Below are positions 8,904-18,007 of a DNA stretch of 64,000 nucleotides, one piece after another (the first letter of the stretch is position 1; each line of letters starts with the position of its first letter). The stretch is from an uncultured Eggerthellaceae bacterium (GTDB taxonomy: Bacteria > Actinomycetota > Coriobacteriia > Coriobacteriales > Eggerthellaceae): positions 1-64,000 of the forward strand of contig CAUEBO010000010.1 of assembly GCA_958454405.1 (NCBI GenBank), written 5' to 3'. The notes under the pieces are model-generated. The model saw nothing but the letters and a program-made list of their open reading frames with translations, was not told the DNA's origin and made no database searches. The position numbers were made by a program, and so were the translations under genes.

Positions 8904-9977
8904 CTACTCGTCTTCCGGCAGGCGGAAGTCGGTCAGGCCGCTTTTGCCGCAGAGGATCTCGAACCGCTTGCGGATGATGGCCCGGTACTGGCTGCTCCGG
9001 TTCAGCTTGTACGCCAGCTCGTAGGTGGTGAGAGCCTCCTTCACCAGCTCCTGATTGCCGAAGCCCTTCGCGTGGTTCTTCTCTTCTTCTTCGTGGATGG
9101 AGCCGTCGAGGGCCAGCGCCTCGCGCAGCAGGAAGTACCCCGTGTTGACGGTTTCGCGTTCGGCGGCCGCGTTCTTGATGCCGCGTTTGGCGATGTCGAT
9201 GATCTTGGCGTAGTCGTTGACGCCGTGCAGTATGGAGTCGAGGTAGGTCAGACAGCATTGGGCTGCGGGGATCATGCAGGGCGTGCCGTCGTTCGCTTCG
9301 TGCTCGTGGTAGATGGCGCTTTCCAGCACGGCACGCGCCTCGTCGATGCGGTCGTCGGCGATGAGCATCTCGGCTTCCTGGTTGTAGACCTCGTCCTCGA
9401 GCGGGAGCAGCTCGCGGCAGGCGCGGATGAGCTCGATGCCCTTTCCCAGCACGTCCGATCGCTGGGCAGGGTCGCACGCGTCGGCGAGGGACCGGTAGTA
9501 CGAGCACGCCCAGACGGACAGGTACCAGTCCCAGAAGCGCTTGGGTATGCTGTTGGCCGTGTCGACGAGCTGCTGGCCCGTCTCCCATTCGCCGCATGAG
9601 CCGGCGGCGCGAATCGCGGTGCCGAGCAGGTCGGTGTTGCAGGGGAAGCGCTTGAGCGCATGCTGGGAGAGCTTGAGCGCATAGCGGTAATCGCAGCCCG
9701 AAAGATAGGAGTTGATGAAGTTGTGCCACTCCTTCGGCGATCCCGAGACGTCGTCGTGCTCGAGGATCCAGTCCGCCACGCGCCGCAGGTACGCTCCGCC
9801 GCCGAGCCGGCCCTGCGGCCCGTCGACCGCCTGTTCCGCCTCGAGGATGGTGGCGAACTGGAATGCTCCCTCCGCGTTGTCCGCCGCGTCGCCGAACGGC
9901 GCGTCGCCCGCTCCGAACAGCGAGGCTCGCAAGGCTTCCGCGAACGCTTCCTGCCGGCCGTCTTCTTCTTCGCTCAT
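8904..9977 (-). CDS. TPR-like helical repeat protein, last gene of the TerY-P-like operon
   Basis: A 357-residue soluble protein, start at 9977 with AAGGA upstream. Repeated helix pairs such as DYRYALKLSQHALKRFPCNTDLLGTAIRAAGSCGEWETGQQLVDTA (shown in pieces: YALKLSQHAL, GEWETGQQLV, RIDEARAVLESAI, LTTYELAYKLNRSSQYR) suggest tetratricopeptide-type repeats, that is, a protein-protein interaction scaffold. The first ~60 residues are acidic and probably disordered. It is the most distal gene of a nine-gene minus-strand run that begins with the VWA-phosphatase-kinase triad. No exact family recognised; it might bind a phosphorylated partner made by the triad, which is inference. Confidence 0.7.
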   Translation of the reverse strand: MSEEEDGRQEAFAEALRASLFGAGDAPFGDAADNAEGAFQFATILEAEQAVDGPQGRLGGGAYLRRVADWILEHDDVSGSPKEWHNFINSYLSGCDYRYALKLSQHALKRFPCNTDLLGTAIRAAGSCGEWETGQQLVDTANSIPKRFWDWYLSVWACSYYRSLADACDPAQRSDVLGKGIELIRACRELLPLEDEVYNQEAEMLIADDRIDEARAVLESAIYHEHEANDGTPCMIPAAQCCLTYLDSILHGVNDYAKIIDIAKRGIKNAAAERETVNTGYFLLREALALDGSIHEEEEKNHAKGFGNQELVKEALTTYELAYKLNRSSQYRAIIRKRFEILCGKSGLTDFRLPEDE

Positions 9978-10056
9978 GCTGGGTCCTTTCCGTTGCGTTT
10001 CGATGCTTCCGTTCCGTGAGCCCGGCGCCGCGCCCGCGGCGCCGGAAGGGGCCGTT

Positions 10057-11172
10057 CTAGCGCTTGCACGCCTCGGGCTGCCCGACCACCTTCGCGAGCG
10101 CTCGGGGGTTCTCCGGGCCGATCAGGGCGCAGGCGAGCATGAAGGCCAGGCCCCGCGCCGGGCTTCCGCTCGCGTACCGCGAGAAGGCGGTGCGGGCGGC
10201 GCAGACGTCGCGGGGATGCCGGGAGCCGCGTTCGAGCGCCTCGAAGAGATTCGCCATGCGCTTGAAGAAGGCGGGGCCGTCGGCGCGCGTCATGAGCGCG
10301 CCGCACCGCTCGACCATGGCGCCGAAACGCACCCCCTGGTCGCCGCTGAAGAACTCGAACGCCTCGTACGCCGTGCCGCCCGCCATGTCCGCGTCCACGA
10401 ACGAGGCGGCGTCTTGGAACCGGGCGTCCACGAACGCTTCGAATCCCTTCGGGAACAACTGCTCGACGAACGCGCGGTCGCTCAGGGGCCGCCCGAAGAC
10501 GATCGCCTTGTCCGAGGGGTCGGAAACCGGGGAATCGGCGCGCGCCATCGCCTGCAGGGCGGCGCCCCAGGGAACGCCGTTCGGGTTTTCGCCCGAAAGG
10601 CATGACTTGACCAGGCGCAACAGAGTCGGCGGCTGCTTCTGGGCCTCCGCTGCGCTCGGGCTTCGTCCCGAATCGCGGATGGCGGCCGGCCCTGCGGCGC
10701 CTGCGAAGGATTTCGGCCTGTCCTCGTCGTTGTCGTAGGCGAAATGGAAGCACAGCGAGTCTTTGACGGTCTCCCACCACTCGTCGGCCTTGGCGTCGCG
10801 CTGCTTGAGGTCGGTGAGGGCGATCTCGTCGAACAGCGCGTCGATCTCGCGGATGCGGACTCCTTGGCTGTCCAGGTACTGCTTCGTCAGCTTGATGGGG
10901 TCGAGGGCGTAGGCGTAGCCCATCGCGATCTCGTCGAGGGCGTCGAGGTAGGTGTCCTTCGAGAAGTCGTGGGGGTAGCCGTTCCTCCGGTCGGGCTTCT
11001 GTCCCCGCACCGCCTTGTGCCCGTCTTCACCCAGCTTCAGCAGCTCGTTGATCTTGTCCCAGCTGCGGTACTTCGTCTTGGCGCCCAGCTCGTGGAGGAG
11101 GCCGATCGACACGCGGGGGTACACGATGCCGTCTTTGATGCTGGCAAAGCGTCGGTTCTCATCGGGGAGCAT
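10057..11172 (-). CDS. Hypothetical protein of the TerY-P-like operon (371 aa)
   Basis: A 371-residue soluble protein with no recognised domain. The start at 11172 (MLPDENRRFASIKDG) is preceded by GGAAAGGA; the frame extends ten codons further without a ribosome site. The first ~150 residues are charged and helical (SIGLLHELGAKTKYRSWDKI; DALFDEIALTDLKQRDAKAD). A low-complexity linker near residues 165-195 leads to a C-terminal domain rich in F/A/D with conserved-looking AFEFFSGDQGVRFGAMVER. It lies between the AAA+ ATPase and TPR-like genes with short gaps. It may be a substrate or adaptor of the ATPase; nothing in the sequence proves it. Confidence 0.75.
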   Translation of the reverse strand: MLPDENRRFASIKDGIVYPRVSIGLLHELGAKTKYRSWDKINELLKLGEDGHKAVRGQKPDRRNGYPHDFSKDTYLDALDEIAMGYAYALDPIKLTKQYLDSQGVRIREIDALFDEIALTDLKQRDAKADEWWETVKDSLCFHFAYDNDEDRPKSFAGAAGPAAIRDSGRSPSAAEAQKQPPTLLRLVKSCLSGENPNGVPWGAALQAMARADSPVSDPSDKAIVFGRPLSDRAFVEQLFPKGFEAFVDARFQDAASFVDADMAGGTAYEAFEFFSGDQGVRFGAMVERCGALMTRADGPAFFKRMANLFEALERGSRHPRDVCAARTAFSRYASGSPARGLAFMLACALIGPENPRALAKVVGQPEACKR

Positions 11173-11363
11173 GGCGGTTCCTTTCCACAGGTCGCTCGTC
11201 AATTATCGCAAAGTTCCGGCCCCGCATGCGCCGCGAGCCGAAAAAAGTCGAGCCGCCGCGCGCCGTCGCCGCGGGGGTTGCCGCGCACCCGCCGCGCTGC
11301 GGTTGCCGCGCGGGGCGCTCGGCTGCATGTTCGCGCGGGATGCGCCCGCGTCCAAGCACCGGC

Positions 11364-12587
11364 TCACCCCGCGAACCCGATCGGGTTTATGCGCACGGCA
11401 TCCGCGCCGGACACGTCCGCGTCGGCCAGGGCGGCGCGGACGTCGCCGGCCGTGATCAGCGTGCGGTGCCCGGCGTCTTGGCTCAGTTTGATGACGGTCC
11501 GCTCGAACAGCCGCCGCACGCTGCGCGCGTTGGCGAAGCCCGGCTGCTCGGACAGCGCCCGGCACGCGGCGCGGACCTCGTCTTCGGCGTCGGCCGTGAG
11601 GTCGAAGCGGTTGGCGCGGGCGAACGCCCCGAAGATGGCGCACAGCTCGTCGAGGGCGTAGTTGGGGAAGGGTATGCGGAACCCGATGCGGTCGCGCAGG
11701 CCCACGTTCATTCCCAGCAGCTGCTCCATTTCCTCCGGGTAGCCGGCGAGCACGCACACGAAGCGCTCGCGACGGCTTTCCAACATCTCCACCAGGGTGT
11801 TCACGGCTTCGTAGGCGTAGGCGTTGCCGCCGCGCCCGGTTTCGGCCAAGCGGTAGGCCTCGTCGATGAACAGCAGGCCGCCTTCGGCCTGCATGACCTT
11901 GTCGCGCACGAGGCGCGGCGTCTCGCCGACGTAGCGGCCGATGAGGTTCACGGCATCGGCCTTCACGAACGTGCCCGTGCCGTCCGTCACGCCCATGCGG
12001 TCGCAGTAGGCCAGCAGGCGGCGGGCGAGCTCGGTCTTGCCCGTGCCGGGACTGCCGACGAAGGCCATATGGCAGCTGCTCAGCACGGAGCGCCCGTGTT
12101 TGGCCACCGCGTCGGCTATCTCGCGCAGCGTGCGCTTCTGGGCGTTCATGCCGACGAGCCCGGCGAAGGGGTCGTCGCCCTCGCCGCACGCTTGCTTCTC
12201 GCGGTAGAAGAAGTCCTCGGCTTCGGCGAACTCGCTGTCGGGCTTCATGGACGACAGGCGCGTGCACGCTTTGAGCAGCGGCGCCTTGCGCGCATTGGGC
12301 GACGCCTTGCGAAACGACACGGCGCAGCCGTCGAACACCTGCTTGAGCATGAGCACTGAGCGCTTGCCTCCGCCCTCCTTGAAAGGCGGCAGGAGGGCGT
12401 CGGGTTCCTTGACGATGAACGGGAAGCAGGCGGCGCCGTCCTTGATGCGCGCCTTCCCGATGTCGATCATCACGTTGTTCGAGCGCAGGAAGTTCACCGC
12501 CTGCGCAATGCCTTCGAAATCGGGCTCGGCGCCCTGGTAATCGATGACGCCCTCGTAGAAGGCGCCGAAGCCGTTCTGGTCCTCCAT
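11364..12587 (-). CDS. AAA+ ATPase of the CbbX/SpoVK type
   Basis: A 407-residue ATPase. Residues 1-140 are a distinct N-terminal domain; 140-380 form the AAA+ module with Walker A GSPGTGKT (178-185), Walker B LLFIDE (238-243), a 'GRYVGETP' pore-loop region and sensor residues in NARSVRRLFE. This arrangement matches CbbX, SpoVK and EccA N-terminal relatives, single-ring remodelling ATPases that pull on partner proteins. The start at 12587 has GAAAGGAACC upstream. In this operon it sits downstream of the kinase/phosphatase/VWA triad and probably remodels a partner protein under phospho-control. Function as a chaperone-like motor is well supported by family; its target is unknown. Confidence 0.88.
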   Translation of the reverse strand: MEDQNGFGAFYEGVIDYQGAEPDFEGIAQAVNFLRSNNVMIDIGKARIKDGAACFPFIVKEPDALLPPFKEGGGKRSVLMLKQVFDGCAVSFRKASPNARKAPLLKACTRLSSMKPDSEFAEAEDFFYREKQACGEGDDPFAGLVGMNAQKRTLREIADAVAKHGRSVLSSCHMAFVGSPGTGKTELARRLLAYCDRMGVTDGTGTFVKADAVNLIGRYVGETPRLVRDKVMQAEGGLLFIDEAYRLAETGRGGNAYAYEAVNTLVEMLESRRERFVCVLAGYPEEMEQLLGMNVGLRDRIGFRIPFPNYALDELCAIFGAFARANRFDLTADAEDEVRAACRALSEQPGFANARSVRRLFERTVIKLSQDAGHRTLITAGDVRAALADADVSGADAVRINPIGFAG

Positions 12588-12665
12588 GGGGGTTCCTTTC
12601 GCGACGACGTTGCGGACGATCGGGCCGGGCCGCCCCTTTCCGTGCGAACGGGACGGCTGCGGCGC

Positions 12666-13136
12666 TTACCAGTCGAAGAGGCGGCTCAGGATGCCTTCGC
12701 GTTCGCCTTCGACGCCTTCTTCGTCCCCGTCCTCCTCGGAGGCGACGAGGCACGCTGCGGCCAGCGCAGGGTACGCTTCCTCGAAGAAGGCCCGCGCCTC
12801 CTCGAGCGCGCGGTCCATCTCGGCGGGCGATTCGGAGGCCAGGCTCATGCGCAGATCGACTTCGCCGTCCAGGGGATCGACCGAGAGGCGCAGCCATTCA
12901 GCGCGCCCTCCGTGCTGGGCGTTGTCCATGATGGCCTGCAGGAAGGCGTCCGCTCCGCCTTCGGGGACGCGGACGGGCGGGTACAGGGAGAGGTGGGGCT
13001 GGGGCGAGCGCTGGTACAGCACGCCGATTCGCCCTGCGGGCGTTTCGAGATGGCCCCAGGCGCGCTCGTCCGGGCCGGGATTGAATTCGACCAGGTGCGA
13101 TGCGGGAACGGGGGCGGTGACGGCTTCGATGGTCAT
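12666..13136 (-). CDS. Hypothetical protein, possible YbjN/T3SS-chaperone-like fold (156 aa)
   Basis: A 156-residue acidic protein, start at 13136 with AAGGAGCTTTGA upstream. Its pattern of alternating strands (AGRIGVLYQRSPQPHLSLYP; EWLRLSVDPLDGEVDLRMSL) followed by an acidic helix (AEMDRALEEARAFFEEAYPA) resembles YbjN-like small proteins, but the match is by eye only. The C-terminus is strongly acidic, ending LSRLFDW. It lies between the AAA+ ATPase gene and another small protein gene in the same operon. It could be an adaptor; no function is claimed. Confidence 0.65.
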   Translation of the reverse strand: MTIEAVTAPVPASHLVEFNPGPDERAWGHLETPAGRIGVLYQRSPQPHLSLYPPVRVPEGGADAFLQAIMDNAQHGGRAEWLRLSVDPLDGEVDLRMSLASESPAEMDRALEEARAFFEEAYPALAAACLVASEEDGDEEGVEGEREGILSRLFDW

Positions 13137-13198
13137 TCAAAGCTCCTTTGTCGAGGGGGGTCAAGGGGATGCGGGGCGCAGGCGTCCCGCCAGCCGGG

Positions 13199-13882
13199 TT
13201 AGTCGGCGAAGACGTCGAGCGCGGTCCTGCCTCCGTAGGCGATGGCGTTGAACTTCGGCGCGTACGCCCTGACGGTGCTCAGGGCCAGCCCCAAGCACAG
13301 GCTCAACGTGTCCTCGTCCTGCCGTCCGCGGATCATGCGGCCGAACCGGCTCAGGAACCCGTCTCCGCCGTCGTTGTCCGGCAGCCCATCTGCATCCGAA
13401 GGCTCTTCCGGGCTCTCAAGCATGCTGTTGTCCAGGTCGAAAGCGAACATGATGGCGTGCTCCCCCGGTTCGAGCGGCTTGAAGCCGCTCAGGCGGAAGG
13501 TGTTGTTTCCCAGCAGGATGAGCTTGTTCGCCTCCTCGCGGCAGCGCGCGGGCATGCGGATTCCGGTGTCGACGGCGACGCGGGCCAGGTTGTTGACGGG
13601 GCGCACCTGGACTTCGGCGTAACAGCATCCGAACGACAGCGGCATGCCGCGCCATGCGTCGCCGTCCTTCGCGAACGGGATGGGGTGGCGGGCGAGGACG
13701 CGTTCGACCAGGGCGTCCGTCACGAAGCCGTCGTCCAGCTCCGTCAAGCCGTCGAGCTCGGTTCCGTCGAAGCCGATAAGGGGCTCGTCGGCTGTGTCGG
13801 TTGAAGCGGTGCTTTCTCCGTCGCCGAACGGCGGGGCGTCGTCCGGTGCGGGAGTGCCGAAGGGGAAGTCGTTGCGTGCCAT
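13199..13882 (-). CDS. Hypothetical protein of the TerY-P-like operon (227 aa)
   Basis: A 227-residue soluble protein. The start at 13882 (MARNDFPFGTPAPDD) has AAAGGA about seven bases upstream; an 18-codon extension without ribosome site is rejected. After a disordered D/P-rich head, the region FAKDGDAWRGMPLSFGCCYA to FRLSGFKPLEPGEHAIMFAF looks like an alpha/beta domain, then an acidic loop and a helical C-terminus. No family recognised. The stop is 62 bp upstream of the next gene, within the same operon. Its loose similarity in layout to the neighbouring 156-residue protein could mean both are small adaptors. Confidence 0.65.
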   Translation of the reverse strand: MARNDFPFGTPAPDDAPPFGDGESTASTDTADEPLIGFDGTELDGLTELDDGFVTDALVERVLARHPIPFAKDGDAWRGMPLSFGCCYAEVQVRPVNNLARVAVDTGIRMPARCREEANKLILLGNNTFRLSGFKPLEPGEHAIMFAFDLDNSMLESPEEPSDADGLPDNDGGDGFLSRFGRMIRGRQDEDTLSLCLGLALSTVRAYAPKFNAIAYGGRTALDVFAD

Positions 13883-13932
13883 GGTTCGTTCCTTTCGTCG
13901 AAGATGCTCTGCCTGGAAGTCTCGCGCGTTCT

Positions 13933-15075
13933 TCACCGTCGCGGAAGGGCGGGACGGGGGCGCTTCCGGGGCGGTTCGACCTCCACCTGAAAGACCATGC
14001 GGGAGCGGTTGCGCGCCACGTTGATCCGCAGGGGGCGCAGGGGATGGGGAGCCAGCTCGCGCCCTGCCGCGGCTGCGAGCTCCTGGAAGAACGCTTCGTC
14101 CGCCCCTTCGATGCGCGGCAGCTGGAAGACCACGGGATTCTCTCCTGCCGCCTTCGCCTCGTGCACGAGCTGCTCGAGCGCGCGTCGGGAATCGGCGAAC
14201 CGCCCGATGCGGCGGTAGAAGCCGAACGGGTGAGGGCAGGGCGGATAGGCTGCGCCGTCCGGCTCGCAGTCGCCATCGACCTCCTCATCGCTCAGGCAGA
14301 AGTAGTCGTAGCGTGCGACCGACGTGCTCAGCGCAGCGTCGAACGTGGCGTCGACGTGGTACCAGTGCGTGCCGGCCTCCGCAGCGAGCCGAACGAGGTT
14401 CCAGGCATGGGGCTCGGGCCGCCTTGCGCCGTCGGAGAGCGCCGGGTTGCCGCGCGTGCGGCCCGTGGCCACGATGCAGGGGATGCCGCAGCGGTCGCAC
14501 AGGTACTTCAGGGCCTTGGCCATGCTCTCGCACACGCCGCCTCCGAAGAGGAGGGCGCCGGTGGCCTCGTGCGCATGGGTGCCGGCGCCTTCCCCGTACG
14601 AGAAGCGGGCGATGAGCCAGTCGTGCAGGGCGCGCAGCTGCTCGGGTTCGGCGCGTCCGCGCACGTCGCCCACGATGCCGTCCGTCGTTGAGGACAGCTT
14701 CTCCCGCATCATGCGGGCCTCGTCCGCGGGAATGCGGTAGATGGGCTCGACCAGGGCCTTCCCCCTTCCGAACGGGCTGTGGGCGAGCAGCAGGCCTCCG
14801 ACGGAGAAAAGCTCGGGGTTGTCGAGCTTCAATGCGTCGAGCAGGCGCTTGGCTGCGGCCTCGTCGCAGTGTCCGGGAAGCGCGACGGCCCGTTCGCCGC
14901 GCATGAGGCCTTTGAGCAGCGCGTCGTAATCCGCGCGCTCCGAAGGCGGGAGCGTTGCCCGGTAAAACCGGCACGGGCTCTGGGCCGAGGCGGCCGCTGG
15001 GCGCACGGCAGCCGGGCGATGCGGGGCCTGCCTGCTGCTGCGCGCCCAGGGATCGGCTTCGGGAAAAGCGGTCAT
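13933..15075 (-). CDS. Transglutaminase-like cysteine protease/ligase domain protein
   Basis: A 380-residue protein with a transglutaminase-like core. The catalytic triad can be read as Cys182 in FGGGVCESMAKAL, His223 in PHAWNLV and Asp242 in WYHVDATFD, in the correct order and spacing. No signal peptide is present, so it acts in the cytoplasm. The first 35 residues are low complexity. Start at 15075, with AAAGGA upstream. Such domains cleave or cross-link proteins. It follows the kinase gene by 15 bp and belongs to the triad-led operon, which suggests it modifies a partner of that system. Substrate unknown. Confidence 0.85.
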   Translation of the reverse strand: MTAFPEADPWARSSRQAPHRPAAVRPAAASAQSPCRFYRATLPPSERADYDALLKGLMRGERAVALPGHCDEAAAKRLLDALKLDNPELFSVGGLLLAHSPFGRGKALVEPIYRIPADEARMMREKLSSTTDGIVGDVRGRAEPEQLRALHDWLIARFSYGEGAGTHAHEATGALLFGGGVCESMAKALKYLCDRCGIPCIVATGRTRGNPALSDGARRPEPHAWNLVRLAAEAGTHWYHVDATFDAALSTSVARYDYFCLSDEEVDGDCEPDGAAYPPCPHPFGFYRRIGRFADSRRALEQLVHEAKAAGENPVVFQLPRIEGADEAFFQELAAAAGRELAPHPLRPLRINVARNRSRMVFQVEVEPPRKRPRPALPRR

Positions 15076-15090
15076 GGCGGTCGCGTCCTT

Positions 15091-16695
15091 TCAGCTGTTG
15101 AGGAGGCCTATGAGGATGGCGACGATGAACACGGCCACCAGCACGGTGGTAATCACCGAGACGACGAACGAAACCAGCATGCCCAGCAGGCACAGCGCGA
15201 GGGCCGCCGCCACGATGCCGGCGAGCGACGAGAGCGTGGCCAGCACGTAGTGCTTGGGCGAATCGGAGTCGGCCCGCAAGGAGTTGTACAAACAGGTGCC
15301 GGCGATGCCCGACACCGCCACCGCTCCCTGCATCCACGGGTCGTAGGCGCCGAAGAGCAGCAGGTACACGGCGCCCGCTGCCGGCGTGATCCAGCCTGCC
15401 GCGACGACGACGGCCAGGCTCAGCAGAAGGGTGATCGTCCAATACGCCCCCTTGCTCAGATGGAGGGACGTGAACGCGGCTGCGGGCGCTGCGGCCGCGG
15501 CGGCGCCCGCGTTGGCGGGGCGCGCTGCGGCGCCTCCCGTCGATGCTGTCCGGGGGACCATGGCGGCTGCATGCGCGGACCGCTGCGCTGCGCCCGATGC
15601 GGCCGGTTTCGGCGCGGCATGCGGGGACCGTGCGGCGCCGATGCTTCGGAGGGCCTTCGCGGCGCGGGCGTCCGCTTCGCAGTACGGGCAGGACGGCCGC
15701 TGCTCCCAGTACCAGTGTGCTTGGTTGCAGCAGCGTTGCCGCACGTCGCCCTTGTACCGCGCGATGGCCTGCTGCCATTCGGCCGCCGAGGGGCGGCGGG
15801 AGGGATCGGCGTGCCCGGCGACGAAGGCGCGCTCGAACAGGGCGTGCAGATACGGCGGCAGCATGTCCGCATCCGGCGTGAAAGGCGGTAGCTTGACGCC
15901 CGGCACGGCGGTGAAGAACGGCGTCTCGCCGCGCTCGACGCGCTTGTCGATGGGCAGGACCGAGGGCAGGGACCCGTTCGCGTTGGGGATGGGTAGGCAA
16001 TGGTACGGGTGCGCGCCGTTGAACAGCGTGCGGAACACGTGCACGGCAAGCGCCCAGTCGTCGGTCTTCTGCGTGAACGTCTCCTTCGTGCAGTCCTCGT
16101 AGGTGGCGAACCCATGCATGTTGCGCAGCACTTCGGGGGCTGCGTAGCCGGGCATGCAGACGGCGCAGGGGTAGGTTTTCCCGCCGATGGTGGCATGGAA
16201 GGAGTCCGCGTCCACCAGGGCCGCGCGGCATCCGGGGAGCACGGCAACGTTGTTGTCGTTGTAGTCGCCGATCACCTGGCCGGCCTTGTGCGCCTGGTCG
16301 GTCAGGGCCGCGACCGACTCGATGACGCACAGCTTGTCGAGCATGCTGAAATTGGCGTCGGGATCGGCGGGGTACTCGTACAGCGAGTCGATGGTGATGG
16401 GGGTGGACACCGTGCGCATGCCGAACCCGACGAAGCTGGCGGCTCCGGGATCGGCGTACAGCGCCCCGAGCGGCCAGGCGATGGTCCCGAGCGGGCCGTT
16501 CTCCTGGAACAGGTCGCTGATCGACGCCATGGCCTCGATCTTGTTCCGGCGGCTGGCCGCGTCGGCCGGATCGAGGTAGATCTTGGCCACCCTGCCCGGG
16601 TTCCCGTCGATGCGGTAGATGGCGCCTTCGCCGCCCTTGCCGATGGGCGGGTCTGCGAGCGTGAGCGGGGTGCCTGCTTCCGTGTAGACGTTCAT
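15091..16695 (-). CDS. YegI-like Ser/Thr protein kinase with zinc motif and membrane tail
   Basis: A 534-residue kinase-fold protein. The start at 16695 (MNVYTEAGTPLTL) has AAAGGAG 11 bases upstream. It shows a glycine loop (GKGGEGAIY, about 19-27), ATP lysine Lys38 (RVAKIY), a divergent catalytic loop IGDYNDNNV in place of HRD, and DADSF in place of DFG. This is the YegI-type pattern. After the kinase domain comes a zinc-like cluster (RCCNQAHWYWEQ then CPYC), an A/P linker and about four C-terminal transmembrane helices, so it is an inner-membrane kinase. With the PP2C and VWA genes upstream it forms the YegI-YegK-YegL or TerY-P phosphorylation triad described in Ter-type stress systems. Confidence 0.87.
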   Translation of the reverse strand: MNVYTEAGTPLTLADPPIGKGGEGAIYRIDGNPGRVAKIYLDPADAASRRNKIEAMASISDLFQENGPLGTIAWPLGALYADPGAASFVGFGMRTVSTPITIDSLYEYPADPDANFSMLDKLCVIESVAALTDQAHKAGQVIGDYNDNNVAVLPGCRAALVDADSFHATIGGKTYPCAVCMPGYAAPEVLRNMHGFATYEDCTKETFTQKTDDWALAVHVFRTLFNGAHPYHCLPIPNANGSLPSVLPIDKRVERGETPFFTAVPGVKLPPFTPDADMLPPYLHALFERAFVAGHADPSRRPSAAEWQQAIARYKGDVRQRCCNQAHWYWEQRPSCPYCEADARAAKALRSIGAARSPHAAPKPAASGAAQRSAHAAAMVPRTASTGGAAARPANAGAAAAAAPAAAFTSLHLSKGAYWTITLLLSLAVVVAAGWITPAAGAVYLLLFGAYDPWMQGAVAVSGIAGTCLYNSLRADSDSPKHYVLATLSSLAGIVAAALALCLLGMLVSFVVSVITTVLVAVFIVAILIGLLNS

Positions 16696-16741
16696 GGCGA
16701 TCTCGGCTCCTTTCATGTGCGGACCGCGGAGGCGATGCGGG

Positions 16742-17932
16742 CTATCGGTTCGCGCCGCCCTTCGGCTTGGTGCGCTTGCGGGGCTTTTTGGCGCGGCGGC
16801 GCCCGTTGATCTGCTCGGCCGCCATCGCGCCGCTTTCGGCCACGACCGCGGCCACGGCCGCCGCGCCTCTGCCGAGCTGGCAGAGCGCATCCTCCGCCGC
16901 GGTCCTCAGCTCGTCGGCTGCGGCGGAGGGGTCTGCCGCTGCGGGCGCGCCTGCGGATCGCCCGGGGGCGGGCCGCCCTGCGGGCCGACAGGCGGTCGGC
17001 GGCGCCGGCGCGGGCTGGGGCGCGGCCGCGGGGTGCGCAGGCTGATCGGCGGCCGGTTTCTCCGCAGCGGGCTGGGCCTGCGGCGAGCCGGGTTCAGCGG
17101 GGCGTTCGCGGACCAGGGCGTTCGCCTTCGCGCAGACGGCGTCCCAGTCGGGGCCTTCGTAGTAGGGAGGCGGCATGTCGGCCGGCAGGCGCTCGTCGTC
17201 GAACGCCACGACCACCGTCTTGTCGTCGTCGAGCAGCGCGGCGGGAAACGCCTCCAGGTAGCGTTCGGCGTCTGCCTGGAGCGCCTCGACGCCTCCGCCG
17301 TCGAGGGCGGGATGGAGGAACCCGCGCACGAGCCTCGTGTCCACGGGGTTGTCCGCATGCCGGGCGAGGATGGGCGGCGCGACAAGGTCTTCCAGCACGC
17401 CGTCGGTGCACAGCATGACGGTGGCGACGTCTTCGCAGCGCCCGAATTCCCAGCGGTCGTCGAAGCACAGCGGAAACACCCTGCCTTCGCCGTCGCGCTG
17501 CATCCGCGTCACCACCTCGTAGGAGCCGTCGCTGTGGGCAACGACGAGGCCCGAGTCGCCCGACTGCCCGAACGAGACGCTGCGCCCGTCGAACACGGCA
17601 AGGCACAGCGTGCAGTCCATCTGCCCCGGCGACTCCCCGAGCCGGGCCGCTTCGTCGAGCACCGCCTCGTAGGCGGCGTAGCAGGCCGCCCGCAGCATCG
17701 CGGTCGCGTCGTCGGGGTCCTCGCAGGCCGCGAGATGCTGTTCGCAGTACGCCACCGCCGTGGTCGCGGCAACGCGGGATCCCACGTCGGAGCGCGATTC
17801 GCTGCCCAGCCCGTCCGCGACGGCGGCGATGACCGCGCCGTCGCAGACGGCCGCAGCGCAGGAGTCCTGGCAGGGGATGCCCAGCCTCACGTGGCTCGGG
17901 CCGGCAAGGTTCACTTCGTAGTGGCGCAACAT
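16742..17932 (-). CDS. PP2C-family Ser/Thr phosphatase, YegK-like, with basic tail
   Basis: A 396-residue protein phosphatase partner of the kinase encoded next. PP2C motifs appear as AAVADGLGSESRSDVGS (metal-binding DG), FGQSGDSGLVV (GDS motif) and VMLCTDGVLEDL (second metal Asp). The catalytic domain fills about residues 1-265. Residues 280-370 are an alanine/proline-rich linker, and the last ~18 residues are strongly basic (RRRAKKPRKRTKPKGG), an unusual tail that might bind nucleic acid or membrane. Start 17932, ATG preceded by GGAGACCCC. It lies between the VWA and kinase genes of the triad. Confidence 0.87.
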   Translation of the reverse strand: MLRHYEVNLAGPSHVRLGIPCQDSCAAAVCDGAVIAAVADGLGSESRSDVGSRVAATTAVAYCEQHLAACEDPDDATAMLRAACYAAYEAVLDEAARLGESPGQMDCTLCLAVFDGRSVSFGQSGDSGLVVAHSDGSYEVVTRMQRDGEGRVFPLCFDDRWEFGRCEDVATVMLCTDGVLEDLVAPPILARHADNPVDTRLVRGFLHPALDGGGVEALQADAERYLEAFPAALLDDDKTVVVAFDDERLPADMPPPYYEGPDWDAVCAKANALVRERPAEPGSPQAQPAAEKPAADQPAHPAAAPQPAPAPPTACRPAGRPAPGRSAGAPAAADPSAAADELRTAAEDALCQLGRGAAAVAAVVAESGAMAAEQINGRRRAKKPRKRTKPKGGANR

Positions 17933-18007
17933 GGGGTCTCCTTACGATCGGGGCGGCATCGTCGGCGCCGGGGCCGCTGCCGTGCCGGCGCCGACGGGGG
18001 GAATCGC

